DNA of 64,000 nucleotides, from assembly GCF_030506325.1 (NCBI RefSeq), contig NZ_CP120683.1, positions 5,770,501 to 5,834,500 of the forward strand. Direction: 5' to 3'. The notes below the pieces were generated by a model that had not been told where the DNA came from, made no database searches, and saw nothing but the letters and a program-made list of their open reading frames with translations. The stretch is from Tunicatimonas pelagia. GTDB taxonomy: Bacteria > Bacteroidota > Bacteroidia > Cytophagales > Cyclobacteriaceae. Shown here piece by piece: positions 19,859-30,216 of the stretch. Both the position numbers and the translations under genes were made by a program. Positions within the stretch are counted from its first letter, which is position 1. Each line of letters begins with the position of its first letter.

Positions 19859-21976
19859 ATGAAGCGCGATTTACGATATACTAGAAATATTGGTATTGCT
19901 GCCCATATTGACGCGGGCAAAACCACCACTACAGAACGTATTCTGTACTACGCTGGGGTAAGCCATAAAATTGGTGAGGTGCATGATGGTGCTGCCACTA
20001 TGGATTGGATGGAGCAAGAGCAGGAGCGAGGAATCACTATTACTTCGGCAGCAACTACCGTAAAATGGCCTTATCGAGAAAAAGATTACCATATCAATAT
20101 TATTGATACTCCTGGACACGTAGATTTCACTGTGGAAGTGAACCGATCTTTGCGTGTGCTAGATGGATTAGTATTCTTATTCAGTGCCGTAGATGGAGTA
20201 GAGCCGCAGTCAGAAACTAACTGGCGTTTGGCTAACAACTATAATGTTGCTCGCATTGGCTTTGTGAATAAAATGGACCGCCAGGGGGCTGATTTCCTTG
20301 GCGTGTGCAAGCAGGTAAAGGAAATGCTAGGTAGCAACGCAGTTCCGCTTCAATTGCCCATTGGTGCTGAAGAGAACTTTAGAGGGGTAGTTGATCTAGT
20401 GAATAACCGCGGTATTATTTGGAACGAGGAAGATTTAGGTATGACATTTACCGAAGTGCCTATTCCGGATGATATGGTAGAAGAAGTGGCTGAGTATCGG
20501 GAGAAACTACTGGAAGCAGTAGCGGAGTACGATGAAAGCCTGATGGAGAAGTTCTTCGATGACCCTGACTCTATTACAGAAGAAGAAATACTGACCGCTT
20601 TACGGGCAGCCACTATCGATATGGCAATTGTGCCTATGCTTTGCGGTTCATCGTTCAAGAATAAAGGGGTGCAGACCATGCTTGACTACGTGATGGCTCT
20701 ATGTCCTTCACCGCTCGATCGTGAAAAAATCAAAGGAACAAATCCTGATACTGAAGAGGAGGTGTTTCGTAAGCCTGACTTTGATGAGCCTTTTTCGGCT
20801 TTGGCTTTCAAGATTGCGACTGATCCTTACGTTGGGCGTCTGTGTTTTATCCGAGCGTACTCAGGCGTATTAGAGTCTGGCTCCTACGTTTATAATACTC
20901 GCTCTGACAATAAAGAGCGAATTAGCCGTATCTTCCAAATGCACGCTAAGAACCAAAATCAAATTGATAGTTTGGGAGCGGGGGATATTGGTGCGGTAGT
21001 AGGTTTTAAGGACATCAAAACAGGCGATACACTGTGTGATCAGAATAACAAGATTGTGCTGGAATCAATGGACTTTCCCGATCCGGTGATTGGATACGCT
21101 ATTGAACCTAAAAAGCAAGCCGATGTAGATAAGCTAGGAATGGCCATAGCCAAACTTGTAGAAGAAGACCCAACACTTCAGGTAAATACCGACGAAGAAA
21201 CCGGGCAAACTATTCTGCGGGGCATGGGTGAGCTTCACCTAGACATTATCATTGACCGTCTGCGTCGCGAGTTTAAAGTAGAAATCAACCAAGGGGCACC
21301 TCAGGTAGCTTACAAAGAGACTATTACCTCGGTGGTAGATCACAAGGAGGTCTACAAAAAGCAAACGGGTGGTCGTGGTAAGTTTGCTGACATTGTGTTT
21401 GAACTAGGGCCGATTGATGAAGAGCCTGATCCGAAGGAAGTTAAAGACGGACTTCAGTTCGTAAATAATATTGTTGGTGGGGTTATCCCCAAAGAATTCA
21501 TTCCCGCTATTCAAAAAGGGTTTTCACAAGCCATGAGCAACGGTCCGTTGGCTGGTTATCCTATTGAGCATATGAAGGTTCGGCTGTACCACGGGTCATT
21601 CCATGACGTGGATTCCGATGCGCTTTCGTTTGAACTAGCTGCTCGTCTAGGATTTAAAGAGGCGACTAAAAAAGCAAAACCGGTTTTGCTCGAGCCAATT
21701 ATGTCGGTAGAGGTAGTAACCCCTGATGAATACACAGGATCAGTAACGGGCGACCTGAACCGCCGGCGTGGAATTATGAAGGGAATGGATAGTAAAGGAG
21801 TTGCTCAGGTTATTAAATCAGATGTGCCCTTAAGCGAGCTATTTGGTTACGTGACTGATCTACGGACAATTTCATCCGGTAGAGCTACCGCCACACTTAC
21901 ATTCTCGCACTACGATCCAGTGCCTACCAATATTGCCGAAACGGTTATTGCCAACGCCAAAGGCGAGTCAAAATAA
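19859..21976 (+). CDS. fusA: Elongation factor G
   Basis: 705 aa, the five-domain translocase GTPase. G1 motif [15 protein letters not shown] begins at residue 15; DTPGHVDF and [10 protein letters not shown] (G3 and G4) are intact, as is the switch I segment with [12 protein letters not shown]. It lies in the classic rpsL-rpsG-fusA order, but tuf is not downstream; rpsJ follows 5 nt later, as is usual in Bacteroidota. Confidence 0.99.
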   Translation: MKRDLRYTRNIGIAAHIDAGKTTTTERILYYAGVSHKIGEVHDGAATMDWMEQEQERGITITSAATTVKWPYREKDYHINIIDTPGHVDFTVEVNRSLRVLDGLVFLFSAVDGVEPQSETNWRLANNYNVARIGFVNKMDRQGADFLGVCKQVKEMLGSNAVPLQLPIGAEENFRGVVDLVNNRGIIWNEEDLGMTFTEVPIPDDMVEEVAEYREKLLEAVAEYDESLMEKFFDDPDSITEEEILTALRAATIDMAIVPMLCGSSFKNKGVQTMLDYVMALCPSPLDREKIKGTNPDTEEEVFRKPDFDEPFSALAFKIATDPYVGRLCFIRAYSGVLESGSYVYNTRSDNKERISRIFQMHAKNQNQIDSLGAGDIGAVVGFKDIKTGDTLCDQNNKIVLESMDFPDPVIGYAIEPKKQADVDKLGMAIAKLVEEDPTLQVNTDEETGQTILRGMGELHLDIIIDRLRREFKVEINQGAPQVAYKETITSVVDHKEVYKKQTGGRGKFADIVFELGPIDEEPDPKEVKDGLQFVNNIVGGVIPKEFIPAIQKGFSQAMSNGPLAGYPIEHMKVRLYHGSFHDVDSDALSFELAARLGFKEATKKAKPVLLEPIMSVEVVTPDEYTGSVTGDLNRRRGIMKGMDSKGVAQVIKSDVPLSELFGYVTDLRTISSGRATATLTFSHYDPVPTNIAETVIANAKGESK

Positions 21977-21981
21977 TAGCT

Positions 21982-22287
21982 ATGAATCAGAAGATAAGAA
22001 TTAAGCTAAAATCATACGACCATAATTTAGTGGATAAATCCGCTGAAAAGATTGTTCGAGCCGTAAAAACAACCGGAGCAGTAGTGAGTGGTCCTATTCC
22101 ATTGCCTACCCGCCGGGAGATTTTTACTGTACTACGTTCACCGCACGTAAATAAGAAAGCGCGGGAGCAATTTCAACTTAATACCTTTAAGCGGTTGGTA
22201 GATATTTATTCTAGCAGCAGCAAAACTGTAGATGCCCTAATGAAGCTAGAGCTTCCTAGCGGAGTAGACGTAGAAATTAAGGTATAA
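21982..22287 (+). CDS. rpsJ: 30S ribosomal protein S10 (NusE)
   Basis: 101 aa. S10 is part of the 30S head and, as NusE, partners NusG in coupling transcription to translation. The [28 protein letters not shown] core is typical of the family (loop about 37-64). It is the last gene of the str unit here: a strong terminator follows 24 nt later, separating it from rplC. Confidence 0.98.
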   Translation: MNQKIRIKLKSYDHNLVDKSAEKIVRAVKTTGAVVSGPIPLPTRREIFTVLRSPHVNKKAREQFQLNTFKRLVDIYSSSSKTVDALMKLELPSGVDVEIKV

Positions 22288-22311
22288 AGCACATAATATT
22301 TGTTGAGTGAT

Positions 22312-22346
22312 AACCAATTCCGAAAGCCGGGATTGGTTATTTTTTA
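22312..22346 (+). terminator. Rho-independent terminator after rpsJ
   Basis: AACCAATTCC (22312-22321) pairs with GGGATTGGTT (22329-22338) with one T-G pair and a 7-nt loop, then A plus six T (22340-22345). It should end the rpsL-rpsJ transcript. Confidence 0.85.
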
Positions 22347-22429
22347 TCTCATGCCAATTAGTAAAAAATCAGTGAACTAGTCGTATTTGTAAATCGTTGC
22401 AACGAGTCAGTTATTTACCAACAAAATAA

Positions 22430-22460
22430 TTTGTTAAGCTAAGGTAAATCGCTAAATTTG
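22430..22460 (+). promoter_or_regulatory. Promoter of the rplC-rpsN unit
   Basis: TTTG (22430-22433), 19-nt spacer, TAAATTTG (22453-22460), 55 nt upstream of rplC. Confidence 0.82.
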
Positions 22461-22463
22461 CAG

Positions 22464-22483
22464 TCCTTTTACGGAAAAGAGGA
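22464..22483 (+). other. Leader stem-loop of the rplC unit
   Basis: TCCTTTT (22464-22470), loop ACGG, AAAAGAGGA (22475-22483); pairs with a 2-nt bulge. Positioned 3 nt after the -7 element, like the stems in the rpsL and rpsH leaders. Confidence 0.5.
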
Positions 22484-22515
22484 ATCTTTAAGAATAAAAT
22501 TACATCCATAGTATA

Positions 22516-23154
22516 ATGTCAGGCATTATTGGAAAAAAGATTGGGATGACCAGCATCTTCGATGAGCAAGGTCGCAACGTTGCTTGCACAGTGATTGAAG
22601 CTGGTCCTTGTGTAGTAACCCACGTAAAGAATGAGGAGTCCGATGGGTACAATGCTGTACAGTTGGGTTTTGGCGACCGTAAGGAGAAAAACGTCTCTTC
22701 AGCAATGAAAGGACATTTCAAGCGATCTAAAACTACTCCTAAGGCCAAGCTGGTTGAGTTTAGAGATTTTAGAGTTGAATTTGAAGGGGAAGATCAGGTT
22801 GCTCTTGGCAATTCAATTACCGTAGGCGATGTATTTACTGAAGGGGACTTCGTAGATGCTATTGGAAAATCTAAAGGAAAAGGTTTTCAAGGCGTGGTAA
22901 AGCGTCATGGTTTTGGTGGAGTAGGTGATGCTACCCACGGTCAGCATAACCGACAACGGGCTCCTGGATCAATTGGTGCGTGCTCTTTTCCTTCCCGTGT
23001 ATTCAAAGGAATGAAAATGGCTGGCCGAACCGGTGGAGACCGCGTGAAGCTACTTAATCTGCGGGTGCTGAAGATCATCCCGGAAAAGAATTTAGTGCTA
23101 ATCAGTGGTTCAGTGCCAGGGGCAAAGAACTCAACTGTTGTCTTAGAGAAATAA
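22516..23154 (+). CDS. rplC: 50S ribosomal protein L3
   Basis: 212 aa. Starts [20 protein letters not shown], and carries the [13 protein letters not shown] segment that reaches toward the peptidyl-transferase centre; the glutamine of this segment is methylated in other bacteria. First gene of the S10-spc cluster in this genome, since rpsJ belongs to the previous unit. 55-nt leader. Confidence 0.98.
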   Translation: MSGIIGKKIGMTSIFDEQGRNVACTVIEAGPCVVTHVKNEESDGYNAVQLGFGDRKEKNVSSAMKGHFKRSKTTPKAKLVEFRDFRVEFEGEDQVALGNSITVGDVFTEGDFVDAIGKSKGKGFQGVVKRHGFGGVGDATHGQHNRQRAPGSIGACSFPSRVFKGMKMAGRTGGDRVKLLNLRVLKIIPEKNLVLISGSVPGAKNSTVVLEK

Positions 23155-23175
23155 TCATAAAGAAGTAATTCCAAC

Positions 23176-23820
23176 ATGGAAATTGCCGTAAAAAATATTC
23201 AAGGAGAAGAAACCGGGCGCTCAGTCACACTAGAAGATAGCATCTTTGGGGTAGAACCTAACGACCATGCTATCTACCTGGATGTAAAACAGTACATGGC
23301 TAACCAGCGTCAGGGTACACACAAAGCCAAAGAACGGGCAGAGATTGCTGGGTCTACCCGCAAAATAAAACGTCAGAAAGGAACGGGTACTGCTCGAGCG
23401 GGTAGCATAAAGTCGCCGATCTTTCGGGGAGGTGGTCGTATTTTTGGTCCTCGTCCGCGTAACTACGGATTTAAGCTAAACAAGAAAGTAAAGCAGCTAG
23501 CCCGTAAGTCAGCTTTATCATATAAAGCGAAGGATAACCAAATCACGGTGTTAGAAGCATTCAATTTTGATGCACCCAAAACCAAGAATTACTTAGGGTT
23601 GCTCTCTACGCTCTCGCTTCAGAACGGAAAATCACTGTTAGTATTAGACAGCCCAGATAGAAATATTGCTTTATCAGCTCGTAACCTTCCCAATGCTAAG
23701 GTGGTAACGGCCAATAAATTGAATACTTACGAAATTCTAGATGCCCGCCACCTAATTATGAGCGAAGAGGCGGTGAAGACGCTTAAAGAAATGTATGACA
23801 AAAAGGCTAACGATAATTAG
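23176..23820 (+). CDS. rplD: 50S ribosomal protein L4
   Basis: 214 aa, bacterial L4 (L1e family). The extended loop [21 protein letters not shown], which lines the peptide exit tunnel near macrolide sites, is intact. In gammaproteobacteria L4 also represses the S10 operon; whether it does here is unknown. It ends 2 nt before rplW. Confidence 0.97.
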   Translation: MEIAVKNIQGEETGRSVTLEDSIFGVEPNDHAIYLDVKQYMANQRQGTHKAKERAEIAGSTRKIKRQKGTGTARAGSIKSPIFRGGGRIFGPRPRNYGFKLNKKVKQLARKSALSYKAKDNQITVLEAFNFDAPKTKNYLGLLSTLSLQNGKSLLVLDSPDRNIALSARNLPNAKVVTANKLNTYEILDARHLIMSEEAVKTLKEMYDKKANDN

Positions 23821-23822
23821 AT

Positions 23823-24110
23823 ATGAACATTCTTAGAAAGCCTTTAGTAACCGAAAAGATATCGGAGCAAAACGAACAAGGTAAGTACGGTTTTGTTGTA
23901 GACCGGCGCGCCAATAAATTACAGATTCGTGATGCGGTAGAAAAGATGTACGGTGTAACGGTAGATAAAGTGTGGACAATGAACTACCAGGGAAAATCCA
24001 AGAGCCGATATACTAAGTCCGGGGTCATTTCCGGAAAGTCCCCTAATTTCAAAAAAGCAGTCGTGCAAGTGGCTGATGGGGATATTATTGATTTTTATAG
24101 TAACGTTTAA
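23823..24110 (+). CDS. rplW: 50S ribosomal protein L23
   Basis: 95 aa. L23 surrounds the exit of the peptide tunnel and docks SRP and trigger factor. Family features: N-terminal ILRKPLVTEKISE and the KYGFVVDRRANKLQIRDAVE core. It lies 2 nt after rplD and 12 nt before rplB. Confidence 0.97.
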   Translation: MNILRKPLVTEKISEQNEQGKYGFVVDRRANKLQIRDAVEKMYGVTVDKVWTMNYQGKSKSRYTKSGVISGKSPNFKKAVVQVADGDIIDFYSNV

Positions 24111-24122
24111 TTGTGAGGTAGT

Positions 24123-24950
24123 ATGGCAGTTAAGAAACTTAGGCCGATAACCCCAGGACAGCGACACAGAATAGCTCCTGACTTTTCTGATATCACTACC
24201 AATAAGCCCGAACGCTCATTGGTAGTTACATTGAAAAAATCAGGCGGACGAAATAATCAAGGGCGGATGACTACCCGCTACAAAGGCGGTGGGCATAAGC
24301 GCAAGTTGCGCCTAATTGATTTTAAGCGGCAGAAAGTAGATATACCCGCTACGGTGAAAACAATTGAGTACGATCCCAATCGTTCGGCGTTCATTTCGCT
24401 AGTCGAGTACCAAGATGGTGAGAAAGCATATATAATTTCCCCATCAGGACTAAAAGTTGGTCAGCAGGTAATATCGGGAGCTTCGGTAGCCCCTGAAGTA
24501 GGCAATTGCCTTCCCCTATCGGCTATTCCGCTGGGTACAATTGTGCATAACATTGAGTTAACTCCCGGCAAAGGCGGTCAAATGGCGCGCGGTGCGGGTG
24601 CTTATGCTCAGCTACTAGCTCGAGAAGGGAAATACGTAACCGTAAAACTGCCCTCTGGTGAGATGAGAATGATTCTTTCCACCTGCGTGGCTACGATTGG
24701 TTCGGTATCTAACACCGACCATATGAATGTTTCTTACGGTAAGGCAGGTCGTAAGCGATGGTTAGGCCGTAGACCTAGAACCCGTGGGGTTGCTATGAAT
24801 CCGGTTGATCACCCGATGGGTGGTGGTGAAGGAAGAGCTTCAGGTGGACATCCTCGTTCGCGAAATGGAGTAATAGCCAAAGGGTACAAAACCCGCCGAC
24901 CTAAGAAGTACTCGAATCGTCTAATAATTAGCAGGAAGAAAAAGAAATAA
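24123..24950 (+). CDS. rplB: 50S ribosomal protein L2
   Basis: 275 aa. L2 is needed for subunit joining and peptidyl transfer. The C-terminal [17 protein letters not shown] segment with the functionally critical histidine is intact, as is the [14 protein letters not shown]-binding stretch. Its TAA is followed directly by the ATG of rpsS with no gap. Confidence 0.98.
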   Translation: MAVKKLRPITPGQRHRIAPDFSDITTNKPERSLVVTLKKSGGRNNQGRMTTRYKGGGHKRKLRLIDFKRQKVDIPATVKTIEYDPNRSAFISLVEYQDGEKAYIISPSGLKVGQQVISGASVAPEVGNCLPLSAIPLGTIVHNIELTPGKGGQMARGAGAYAQLLAREGKYVTVKLPSGEMRMILSTCVATIGSVSNTDHMNVSYGKAGRKRWLGRRPRTRGVAMNPVDHPMGGGEGRASGGHPRSRNGVIAKGYKTRRPKKYSNRLIISRKKKK

Positions 24951-25229
24951 ATGGCACGTTCACTAAAAAAAGGACCCTATATAGACTTCCGCCTGGAAAA
25001 AAAGGTGGAAGCAATGAGTCAGTCCAATAAAAAGTCAGTAATCAAGACCTGGTCTCGGCGCTCTATGATTTCGCCTGATTTTGTAGGGCAGACTTTTGCT
25101 GTTCATAACGGGAATAAATTTATTCCAGTGTACATCACTGAGAATATGGTAGGTCATAAATTAGGCGAGTTTGCTCCAACCCGTAATTTCCGGGGGCATA
25201 TTTCCAAAAAAGATAAAGGCAGACGATAA
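24951..25229 (+). CDS. rpsS: 30S ribosomal protein S19
   Basis: 92 aa. S19 binds the 30S head with S13. Contains the typical [12 protein letters not shown] start and the [17 protein letters not shown] segment. Starts on the base after the rplB stop; ends 2 nt before rplV. Confidence 0.98.
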   Translation: MARSLKKGPYIDFRLEKKVEAMSQSNKKSVIKTWSRRSMISPDFVGQTFAVHNGNKFIPVYITENMVGHKLGEFAPTRNFRGHISKKDKGRR

Positions 25230-25231
25230 CT

Positions 25232-25603
25232 ATGGAAGCGGTAGCAAAATTACGTAATGAACCTACCTCGGCTCGCAAAATGCGCCTAGTGGCTGACATG
25301 ATTCGGGGCAGAAATGTATACGAAGCATTAAATATTCTCAAGTTTGAACCAAAGAGTGGAGCAGCTAAGCTGGAGAAGCTATTAGTTTCGGCCATTGCTA
25401 ATTGGCAAGAGTTGAATGAGGACGAAAGATCAGACGAAGCCGATCTATATGTTAAGGAGATTCGGGTAGATGGTGCCCGCATATTGAAGCGTTTGCGCCC
25501 AGCTCCTCAGGGAAGAGCGCACCGTATTCGCAAGCGTTCAAACCACGTTACGCTAATAATTGACAGCAATGCTGTTGAACAAGAAATTCAATCTGAAGAC
25601 TAG
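25232..25603 (+). CDS. rplV: 50S ribosomal protein L22
   Basis: 123 aa. L22 sends a beta-hairpin into the exit tunnel. The N-terminal [18 protein letters not shown] and the C-terminal loop [20 protein letters not shown] fit the family; no insertion or deletion is apparent in the hairpin. It ends 8 nt before rpsC. Confidence 0.97.
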   Translation: MEAVAKLRNEPTSARKMRLVADMIRGRNVYEALNILKFEPKSGAAKLEKLLVSAIANWQELNEDERSDEADLYVKEIRVDGARILKRLRPAPQGRAHRIRKRSNHVTLIIDSNAVEQEIQSED

Positions 25604-25611
25604 AATTTACT

Positions 25612-26346
25612 ATGGGACAAAAGGTTAACCCAATCGCACTGCGACTAGGAATTATTAAAGGCTGGGATTCTAACTGGTACGGCGGGAAAGATTTTTCCGA
25701 CAAGCTGGTAGAAGACCATGAGATACGTAAATATATAGATGCTCGTTTGTCTCGAGGTGGAGTTTCTAAGGTGATTATTGAGCGCACTCTGAAGCGAATT
25801 ACGCTAACAATTCATACGGCTCGTCCCGGAGTTGTAATTGGTAAGGGCGGTCAGGAAGTAGATAAGTTGAAAGAAGAGCTTAAGAAGCTTACTGGGAAAG
25901 ATATTCAGATTAACATTTACGAGATAAAGCGTCCTGAGCTAGATGCCCAACTTATTGGGGACTCGATTGCCCAGCAGCTTCAGGCGAGAATATCGTACCG
26001 TCGGGCCATGAAGCAAGCTATTGCTTCTGCTTTGCGAGTAGGTGCCGAAGGAATTAAAATTAAAGTTTCTGGCCGACTAGGTGGTGCGGAGATGGCGCGA
26101 ACCGAGCAATACAAAGAAGGGCGTATTCCGCTTCATACACTACGGGCTGATATTGATTACGCTATCTCCGAAGCAAATACCATCTACGGAAAAATTGGTA
26201 TTAAGGTATGGGTTTTCCGAGGTGAAGTATTTGGTAAGCGCGATCTATCTCCCAACGTAGGCAACCAGAGTGGAAATAATAGTGGTGGCGGTGGCCGTGG
26301 CGACCGTCGCAGAGAAGGTGGACGAAGCCGAAGAAGAAATCGATAA
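25612..26346 (+). CDS. rpsC: 30S ribosomal protein S3
   Basis: 244 aa. S3 lines the mRNA entry channel. A KH domain with the [10 protein letters not shown] loop (GKGG core) and the C-terminal domain are typical. From about residue 215 there is an extra tail rich in Asn, Gly and Arg ([18 protein letters not shown]), likely disordered and RNA-binding; basic S3 tails of this kind occur in Bacteroidota. Confidence 0.98.
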   Translation: MGQKVNPIALRLGIIKGWDSNWYGGKDFSDKLVEDHEIRKYIDARLSRGGVSKVIIERTLKRITLTIHTARPGVVIGKGGQEVDKLKEELKKLTGKDIQINIYEIKRPELDAQLIGDSIAQQLQARISYRRAMKQAIASALRVGAEGIKIKVSGRLGGAEMARTEQYKEGRIPLHTLRADIDYAISEANTIYGKIGIKVWVFRGEVFGKRDLSPNVGNQSGNNSGGGGRGDRRREGGRSRRRNR

Positions 26347-26357
26347 GATAATCAGCT

Positions 26358-26780
26358 ATGTTACAGCCGAAAAGAACAAAATTTAGAAAAAAGCAGAAAG
26401 GTCGAGTTAAAGGGTTAGCCCAACGAGGACATACCGTGGCTTTTGGTAGCTTTGGATTAAAGACACTAGAGCCAGCCTGGATTACCAGTCGGCAGATTGA
26501 GTCCGCTCGTATTGCCATGACTCGTTATATGAAACGAGAAGGTCAGGTGTGGATTCGGATTTTTCCAGATAAACCCGTGACTAAGAAGCCAGCCGAAGTG
26601 CGAATGGGTAAAGGAAAAGGAGCACCTGAATATTGGGTAGCTACGGTAAAACCCGGGCGAATTATGTTTGAAGTATCGGGAGTATCTACGGAAATAGCTA
26701 AGGAAGCATTGCGGTTAGCTGCCCAAAAACTTCCGGTAAGTACTAGGTTTGTTGTTCGTAAAGATTACGTAGGAAAGTAA
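26358..26780 (+). CDS. rplP: 50S ribosomal protein L16
   Basis: 140 aa. L16 organises the A-site region of the 50S. Starts [16 protein letters not shown] and carries [20 protein letters not shown], the conserved arginine-containing segment modified in some bacteria. It ends 1 nt before rpmC. Confidence 0.98.
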   Translation: MLQPKRTKFRKKQKGRVKGLAQRGHTVAFGSFGLKTLEPAWITSRQIESARIAMTRYMKREGQVWIRIFPDKPVTKKPAEVRMGKGKGAPEYWVATVKPGRIMFEVSGVSTEIAKEALRLAAQKLPVSTRFVVRKDYVGK

Positions 26781-26781
26781 T

Positions 26782-26982
26782 ATGAAAAACGAAGAAATTA
26801 AATCCATGTCGGCGGATGAGCTAACAGAAACGTTAAAATCTGAGCAGGATAATCTGACTAGATTGCGCTTTGCTCACGCTATTTCGCCAATTGAGAATCC
26901 AATGAAGATTAAAACTTCTCGTAAAACTATTGCCCGCATTAAAACTGCATTACGGGCGCAAGAACTAGCCAACAACGAATAG
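26782..26982 (+). CDS. rpmC: 50S ribosomal protein L29
   Basis: 66 aa, two-helix protein beside the tunnel exit. The pattern MKNEEIKSMSADEL, then LRFAHAISPIENPMKIK and a basic C-terminal helix, is that of L29. It sits between rplP and rpsQ with gaps of 1 and 3 nt. Confidence 0.95.
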   Translation: MKNEEIKSMSADELTETLKSEQDNLTRLRFAHAISPIENPMKIKTSRKTIARIKTALRAQELANNE

Positions 26983-26985
26983 ATC

Positions 26986-27249
26986 ATGGAGCAGAAAGAA
27001 CGTAATCTACGCAAAGAACGTATTGGGCAAGTTCTTAGTAACAAGATGGAAAAGTCAATTACTATTTCCGTTGAGCGAAAGGTGAAGCACCCAATCTACG
27101 GTAAGTTTGTACGGAAAACTACTAAGTTTTTAGCCCACGATGAGAACAACGATTGTGGCATTGGTGATACGGTTCGTATTATGGAAACCCGTCCGCTAAG
27201 TAAAAATAAGCGATGGCGTTTAGTAGAAATCATTGAAAGAGCTAAGTAA
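26986..27249 (+). CDS. rpsQ: 30S ribosomal protein S17
   Basis: 87 aa OB-fold protein binding 16S rRNA. Contains the family signature [20 protein letters not shown] near the C-terminus and [20 protein letters not shown]. Ends 3 nt before rplN. Confidence 0.97.
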   Translation: MEQKERNLRKERIGQVLSNKMEKSITISVERKVKHPIYGKFVRKTTKFLAHDENNDCGIGDTVRIMETRPLSKNKRWRLVEIIERAK

Positions 27250-27252
27250 ATT

Positions 27253-27621
27253 ATGATACAGCAAGAGTCTAGGCTAAATGTAGCTGACAATAGCGGAGCA
27301 AAAGAGGTGCTTTGTATTCGCGTTCTAGGCGGTACGAAGCGTCGTTATGCTTCGGTGGGTGATAAAATTGTAGTAACTGTAAAATCGGCTATCTCTTCTA
27401 GCAATTTGAAGAAAGGGACGGTTTCTAAGGCAGTAATTGTTCGTACCAAAAAGGAAGTTCGTCGTAAAGATGGTTCTTACATTCGGTTTGAGGAGAACGC
27501 TGCCGTGCTGCTAAACCCTAACGATGAACCTCGGGGAACTCGGATTTTTGGACCAGTAGCTCGCGAACTGCGCGAGAAGCAGTTTATGAAAATTGTTTCA
27601 CTAGCTCCTGAAGTACTTTAA
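27253..27621 (+). CDS. rplN: 50S ribosomal protein L14
   Basis: 122 aa, the standard length. L14 lies at the subunit interface. Begins [19 protein letters not shown] and contains [20 protein letters not shown], both diagnostic. Ends 2 nt before rplX. Confidence 0.98.
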   Translation: MIQQESRLNVADNSGAKEVLCIRVLGGTKRRYASVGDKIVVTVKSAISSSNLKKGTVSKAVIVRTKKEVRRKDGSYIRFEENAAVLLNPNDEPRGTRIFGPVARELREKQFMKIVSLAPEVL

Positions 27622-27623
27622 TT

Positions 27624-27956
27624 ATGGCTAAGCTTAGAAAGAAGAAACTAAAGATCAAATCTGGAGACACCGTAAAAGTGGTTTCTGGTAATGATAAAGG
27701 AAAGACTGGAAAAGTAGTATCGGTACTAATAGCTGACAATAAGCTATTAGTAGAAGATGTTAACGTTGTTACCAAACACGTGAAACCTTCCGCTCAGAAC
27801 CCAGAAGGAGGGCGCAACCAACAGGAAGCTCCCATACATATTAGTAACGTAATGTTGATTGATCCGGCCAGCGGAGAGCCTACTAAAGTAGGTAGAAAGA
27901 AGAATGATGGCGGGAAAATTCAACGATACAGCAAAGCAACCGGAGAGTTTATTTAA
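27624..27956 (+). CDS. rplX: 50S ribosomal protein L24
   Basis: 110 aa. An early assembly protein with a KOW motif near the N-terminus ([21 protein letters not shown]). Context TTTAATTATGG at its start shows no Shine-Dalgarno sequence, like its neighbours. Gap of 2 nt on each side. Confidence 0.97.
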   Translation: MAKLRKKKLKIKSGDTVKVVSGNDKGKTGKVVSVLIADNKLLVEDVNVVTKHVKPSAQNPEGGRNQQEAPIHISNVMLIDPASGEPTKVGRKKNDGGKIQRYSKATGEFI

Positions 27957-27958
27957 TT

Positions 27959-28531
27959 ATGGCAACTACTGAAACATATACGCCGCGTTTAAAGCAGAAA
28001 TTTCAGGACGAAATCACCTCTCAGCTGAAAGAAAAATTTGAGTATTCTTCAGTAATGCAGGTGCCTCGCTTGGTTAAAATTGCCGTGAACAAAGGAATCG
28101 GCGATGCTGTGGCCGATAAGAAGCTGGTAGATGTTGGGGTTGAGGAGCTGACCTTAATTACAGGGCAGAAAGCAGTTCCTACCATTGCTAAGAAATCAGT
28201 CTCTAACTTTAAGCTTCGTGAATTTATGCCAATCGGGGCGAAAGTAACGCTACGAGGCAGCCGCATGTACGAGTTTTTGGATCGTCTCATGTCAGTTGCT
28301 CTACCACGGGTGCGCGACTTTCGAGGTATTAACGATAAAGGGTTCGACGGACGAGGCAACTATACATTAGGAGTAAAAGAACAAATTATATTTCCAGAGA
28401 TCAGTATTGATAAAGTGAACCGGATTTCAGGAATGGACATTACGTTTGTTACTACGGCAAATACCGACGAAGAAGCTTACGAGCTTTTAAAAGCATTCGG
28501 AATGCCATTTGCAAACCGAAACGCATCTTAA
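27959..28531 (+). CDS. rplE: 50S ribosomal protein L5
   Basis: 190 aa. L5 binds 5S rRNA and touches the P-site tRNA. Typical segments: [36 protein letters not shown] and the [18 protein letters not shown] region. It is slightly longer than the usual ~180 aa at the N-terminus. Ends 3 nt before rpsN. Confidence 0.98.
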   Translation: MATTETYTPRLKQKFQDEITSQLKEKFEYSSVMQVPRLVKIAVNKGIGDAVADKKLVDVGVEELTLITGQKAVPTIAKKSVSNFKLREFMPIGAKVTLRGSRMYEFLDRLMSVALPRVRDFRGINDKGFDGRGNYTLGVKEQIIFPEISIDKVNRISGMDITFVTTANTDEEAYELLKAFGMPFANRNAS

Positions 28532-28534
28532 ATT

Positions 28535-28804
28535 ATGGCAAGAAAATCAGTTATCGCCCGAGAAAGAAAACGCCAACGCTTGGTAGAAAAGTATGCTGAA
28601 AAGCGAGCGGAATTAAAAGCGCAAGGTGACTACGAAGCTTTAGATAAGCTACCTAGAAATGCTTCACCGGTTCGGTTGCACAATCGTTGTAAGCTAACCG
28701 GACGGCCTAAAGGATACATGCGGAAGTTTGGAATTTCGCGAGTTACTTTTCGTGAACTAGCTTCAAACGGGAAAATTCCGGGAGTTACCAAAGCAAGCTG
28801 GTAA
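28535..28804 (+). CDS. rpsN: 30S ribosomal protein S14, zinc-free form
   Basis: 89 aa, the long C-minus form of S14: it contains a single cysteine ([12 protein letters not shown]) and no CxxC pairs, unlike the 61-aa zinc-ribbon paralogue. The C-terminal [17 protein letters not shown] segment is conserved. Last gene before the rpsH promoter. Confidence 0.97.
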   Translation: MARKSVIARERKRQRLVEKYAEKRAELKAQGDYEALDKLPRNASPVRLHNRCKLTGRPKGYMRKFGISRVTFRELASNGKIPGVTKASW

Positions 28805-28821
28805 AAAATAGCAATATATTT

Positions 28822-28850
28822 TTTGCGAAGGGAAGAAAATCTTACCTTTG
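28822..28850 (+). promoter_or_regulatory. Promoter upstream of rpsH
   Basis: TTTG (28822-28825), 17-nt spacer and TACCTTTG (28843-28850), 34 nt ahead of rpsH. It gives the spc/alpha part of the cluster its own start. Confidence 0.78.
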
Positions 28851-28875
28851 CAATCCGTTTTTTAAGGCGGCAAAG
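28846..28875 (+). other. Inverted repeat over the -7 element and leader of rpsH
   Basis: CTTTG (28846-28850) pairs with CAAAG (28871-28875), and inside it CCG (28855-28857) pairs with CGG (28868-28870). The outer arm is the end of the -7 box itself. Confidence 0.55.
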
Positions 28876-28884
28876 AAAAATAGT

Positions 28885-29286
28885 ATGATAACAGATCCAA
28901 TAGCTGATTACCTAACTCGATTGAGAAATGCCATTAAGGCAAATCACAGAGTTGTTGAAATACCTGCTTCTAACTTGAAGAAAGAAATTACTCAGGTTTT
29001 ACACAGTAAAGGGTACATTCAAAACTATAAATTTGAGGAAGGGGTGAACTATCAGGGGGTAATCAAGATTGCCCTTAAATACAACCCTCTGAAGAAAACT
29101 CCGGCTATCACTCACTTAGAGCGAGTAAGTAAGCCTGGCTTGAGAAAGTACGCTAAAGCTGATGAATTACCTCGAGTATTGAATGGGTTGGGTATAGCAA
29201 TTCTTTCTACTTCTAAAGGAGTAATTTCTGATAAAGAAGCTCGGCAGCAGAACGTAGGCGGAGAGGTTATTTGCTACGTATATTAA
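28885..29286 (+). CDS. rpsH: 30S ribosomal protein S8
   Basis: 133 aa. S8 is a primary 16S binder and, in E. coli, the repressor of the spc operon. Starts [19 protein letters not shown]; the C-terminal [22 protein letters not shown] is diagnostic. First gene behind the promoter at 28822; 34-nt leader with an inverted repeat. Confidence 0.98.
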   Translation: MITDPIADYLTRLRNAIKANHRVVEIPASNLKKEITQVLHSKGYIQNYKFEEGVNYQGVIKIALKYNPLKKTPAITHLERVSKPGLRKYAKADELPRVLNGLGIAILSTSKGVISDKEARQQNVGGEVICYVY

Positions 29287-29298
29287 TAATAGTATAGT

Positions 29299-29850
29299 AT
29301 GTCTCGTATAGGAAATCAACCAGTAAGTATTCCTGAAGGAGTTTCTGTGAGCCGGGAGAGTAGCCTGGTAAAAGTGAAAGGTCCCAAAGGAGAGCTATTT
29401 CAGCACGTAGACGCTGATTTTGATGTAAAGATTGAGGAGGGTGAGCTTACTTTGTCTCGGCCTACCGAACAGAAGAGGCATAAGTCGCTGCACGGGTTAT
29501 ACCGGTCGCTGGTGGCTAATATGGTAGAGGGAGTAAGCGAAGGTTTTAAAAAGGAACTTGAACTTGTTGGGGTTGGTTATCGAGCCAATGTTCAAGGCAA
29601 TATCTTGGAACTTAACCTGGGCTACTCTCACAATATATTTTTGCAAATACCCGAAGGAATTAAAGTGACAGCCGAAACTGCCAAAGGGAAGAACCCGATA
29701 GTGACTTTGGAAGGTTACGATAAGCAGTTGGTAGGGCAGGTTGCTGCTAAGATTAAGTCTTTGCGTCCGGTTGAGCCTTACAAAGGGAAAGGCATTCGGT
29801 TCGTGGGCGAAATTGTTAGAAGAAAAGCAGGTAAAACTGCGGCTAAATAA
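29299..29850 (+). CDS. rplF: 50S ribosomal protein L6
   Basis: 183 aa. Two similar alpha/beta domains near the sarcin-ricin loop. Starts MSRIGNQPVSIPEGV and ends with RPVEPYKGKGIRFVGEIVRR, a conserved L6 signature. Gap of 12 nt after rpsH and 9 nt before rplR. Confidence 0.98.
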   Translation: MSRIGNQPVSIPEGVSVSRESSLVKVKGPKGELFQHVDADFDVKIEEGELTLSRPTEQKRHKSLHGLYRSLVANMVEGVSEGFKKELELVGVGYRANVQGNILELNLGYSHNIFLQIPEGIKVTAETAKGKNPIVTLEGYDKQLVGQVAAKIKSLRPVEPYKGKGIRFVGEIVRRKAGKTAAK

Positions 29851-29859
29851 TAGAAGATT

Positions 29860-30213
29860 ATGCCAGTTCGTAAGAATAATAATCGTCGGAGCCGAATTAA
29901 GAAGAGCATCCGTCGCAAGATACAAGGAACCACTGAACGTCCTCGTCTGTCAGTCTATAAAAGCAATAAGAATATTTACGCTCAAATTATTGACGATAGT
30001 CAGGGTAAAACGATAACCAGTGCCTCTTCAACTGAGCTAGGAAGTTTTAATAACCCTACTGTTGAGGTATCTAATAACGTTGGAAAGAAATTAGCCGAGA
30101 AGGCAGTGGCAAGCGGATTGGAGTCAGTAGTGTTTGATAGAAACGGATATATTTACCACGGAAAAGTTAAAGCATTAGCAGAAGGTGCCCGCGAGGGTGG
30201 CCTAAAATTTTAA
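29860..30213 (+). CDS. rplR: 50S ribosomal protein L18
   Basis: 117 aa. L18 carries 5S rRNA into the 50S. Basic N-terminus followed by [20 protein letters not shown] and the C-terminal [23 protein letters not shown] block are typical. Ends 3 nt before rpsE. Confidence 0.97.
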   Translation: MPVRKNNNRRSRIKKSIRRKIQGTTERPRLSVYKSNKNIYAQIIDDSQGKTITSASSTELGSFNNPTVEVSNNVGKKLAEKAVASGLESVVFDRNGYIYHGKVKALAEGAREGGLKF

Positions 30214-30216
30214 CGA

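Noticed and set aside
22346-22429. Possible riboswitch or L4/L3 leader in the rpsJ-rplC gap
   Set aside because: The stretch lies before the promoter at 22430 and would not be in the rplC transcript; no structure stands out.
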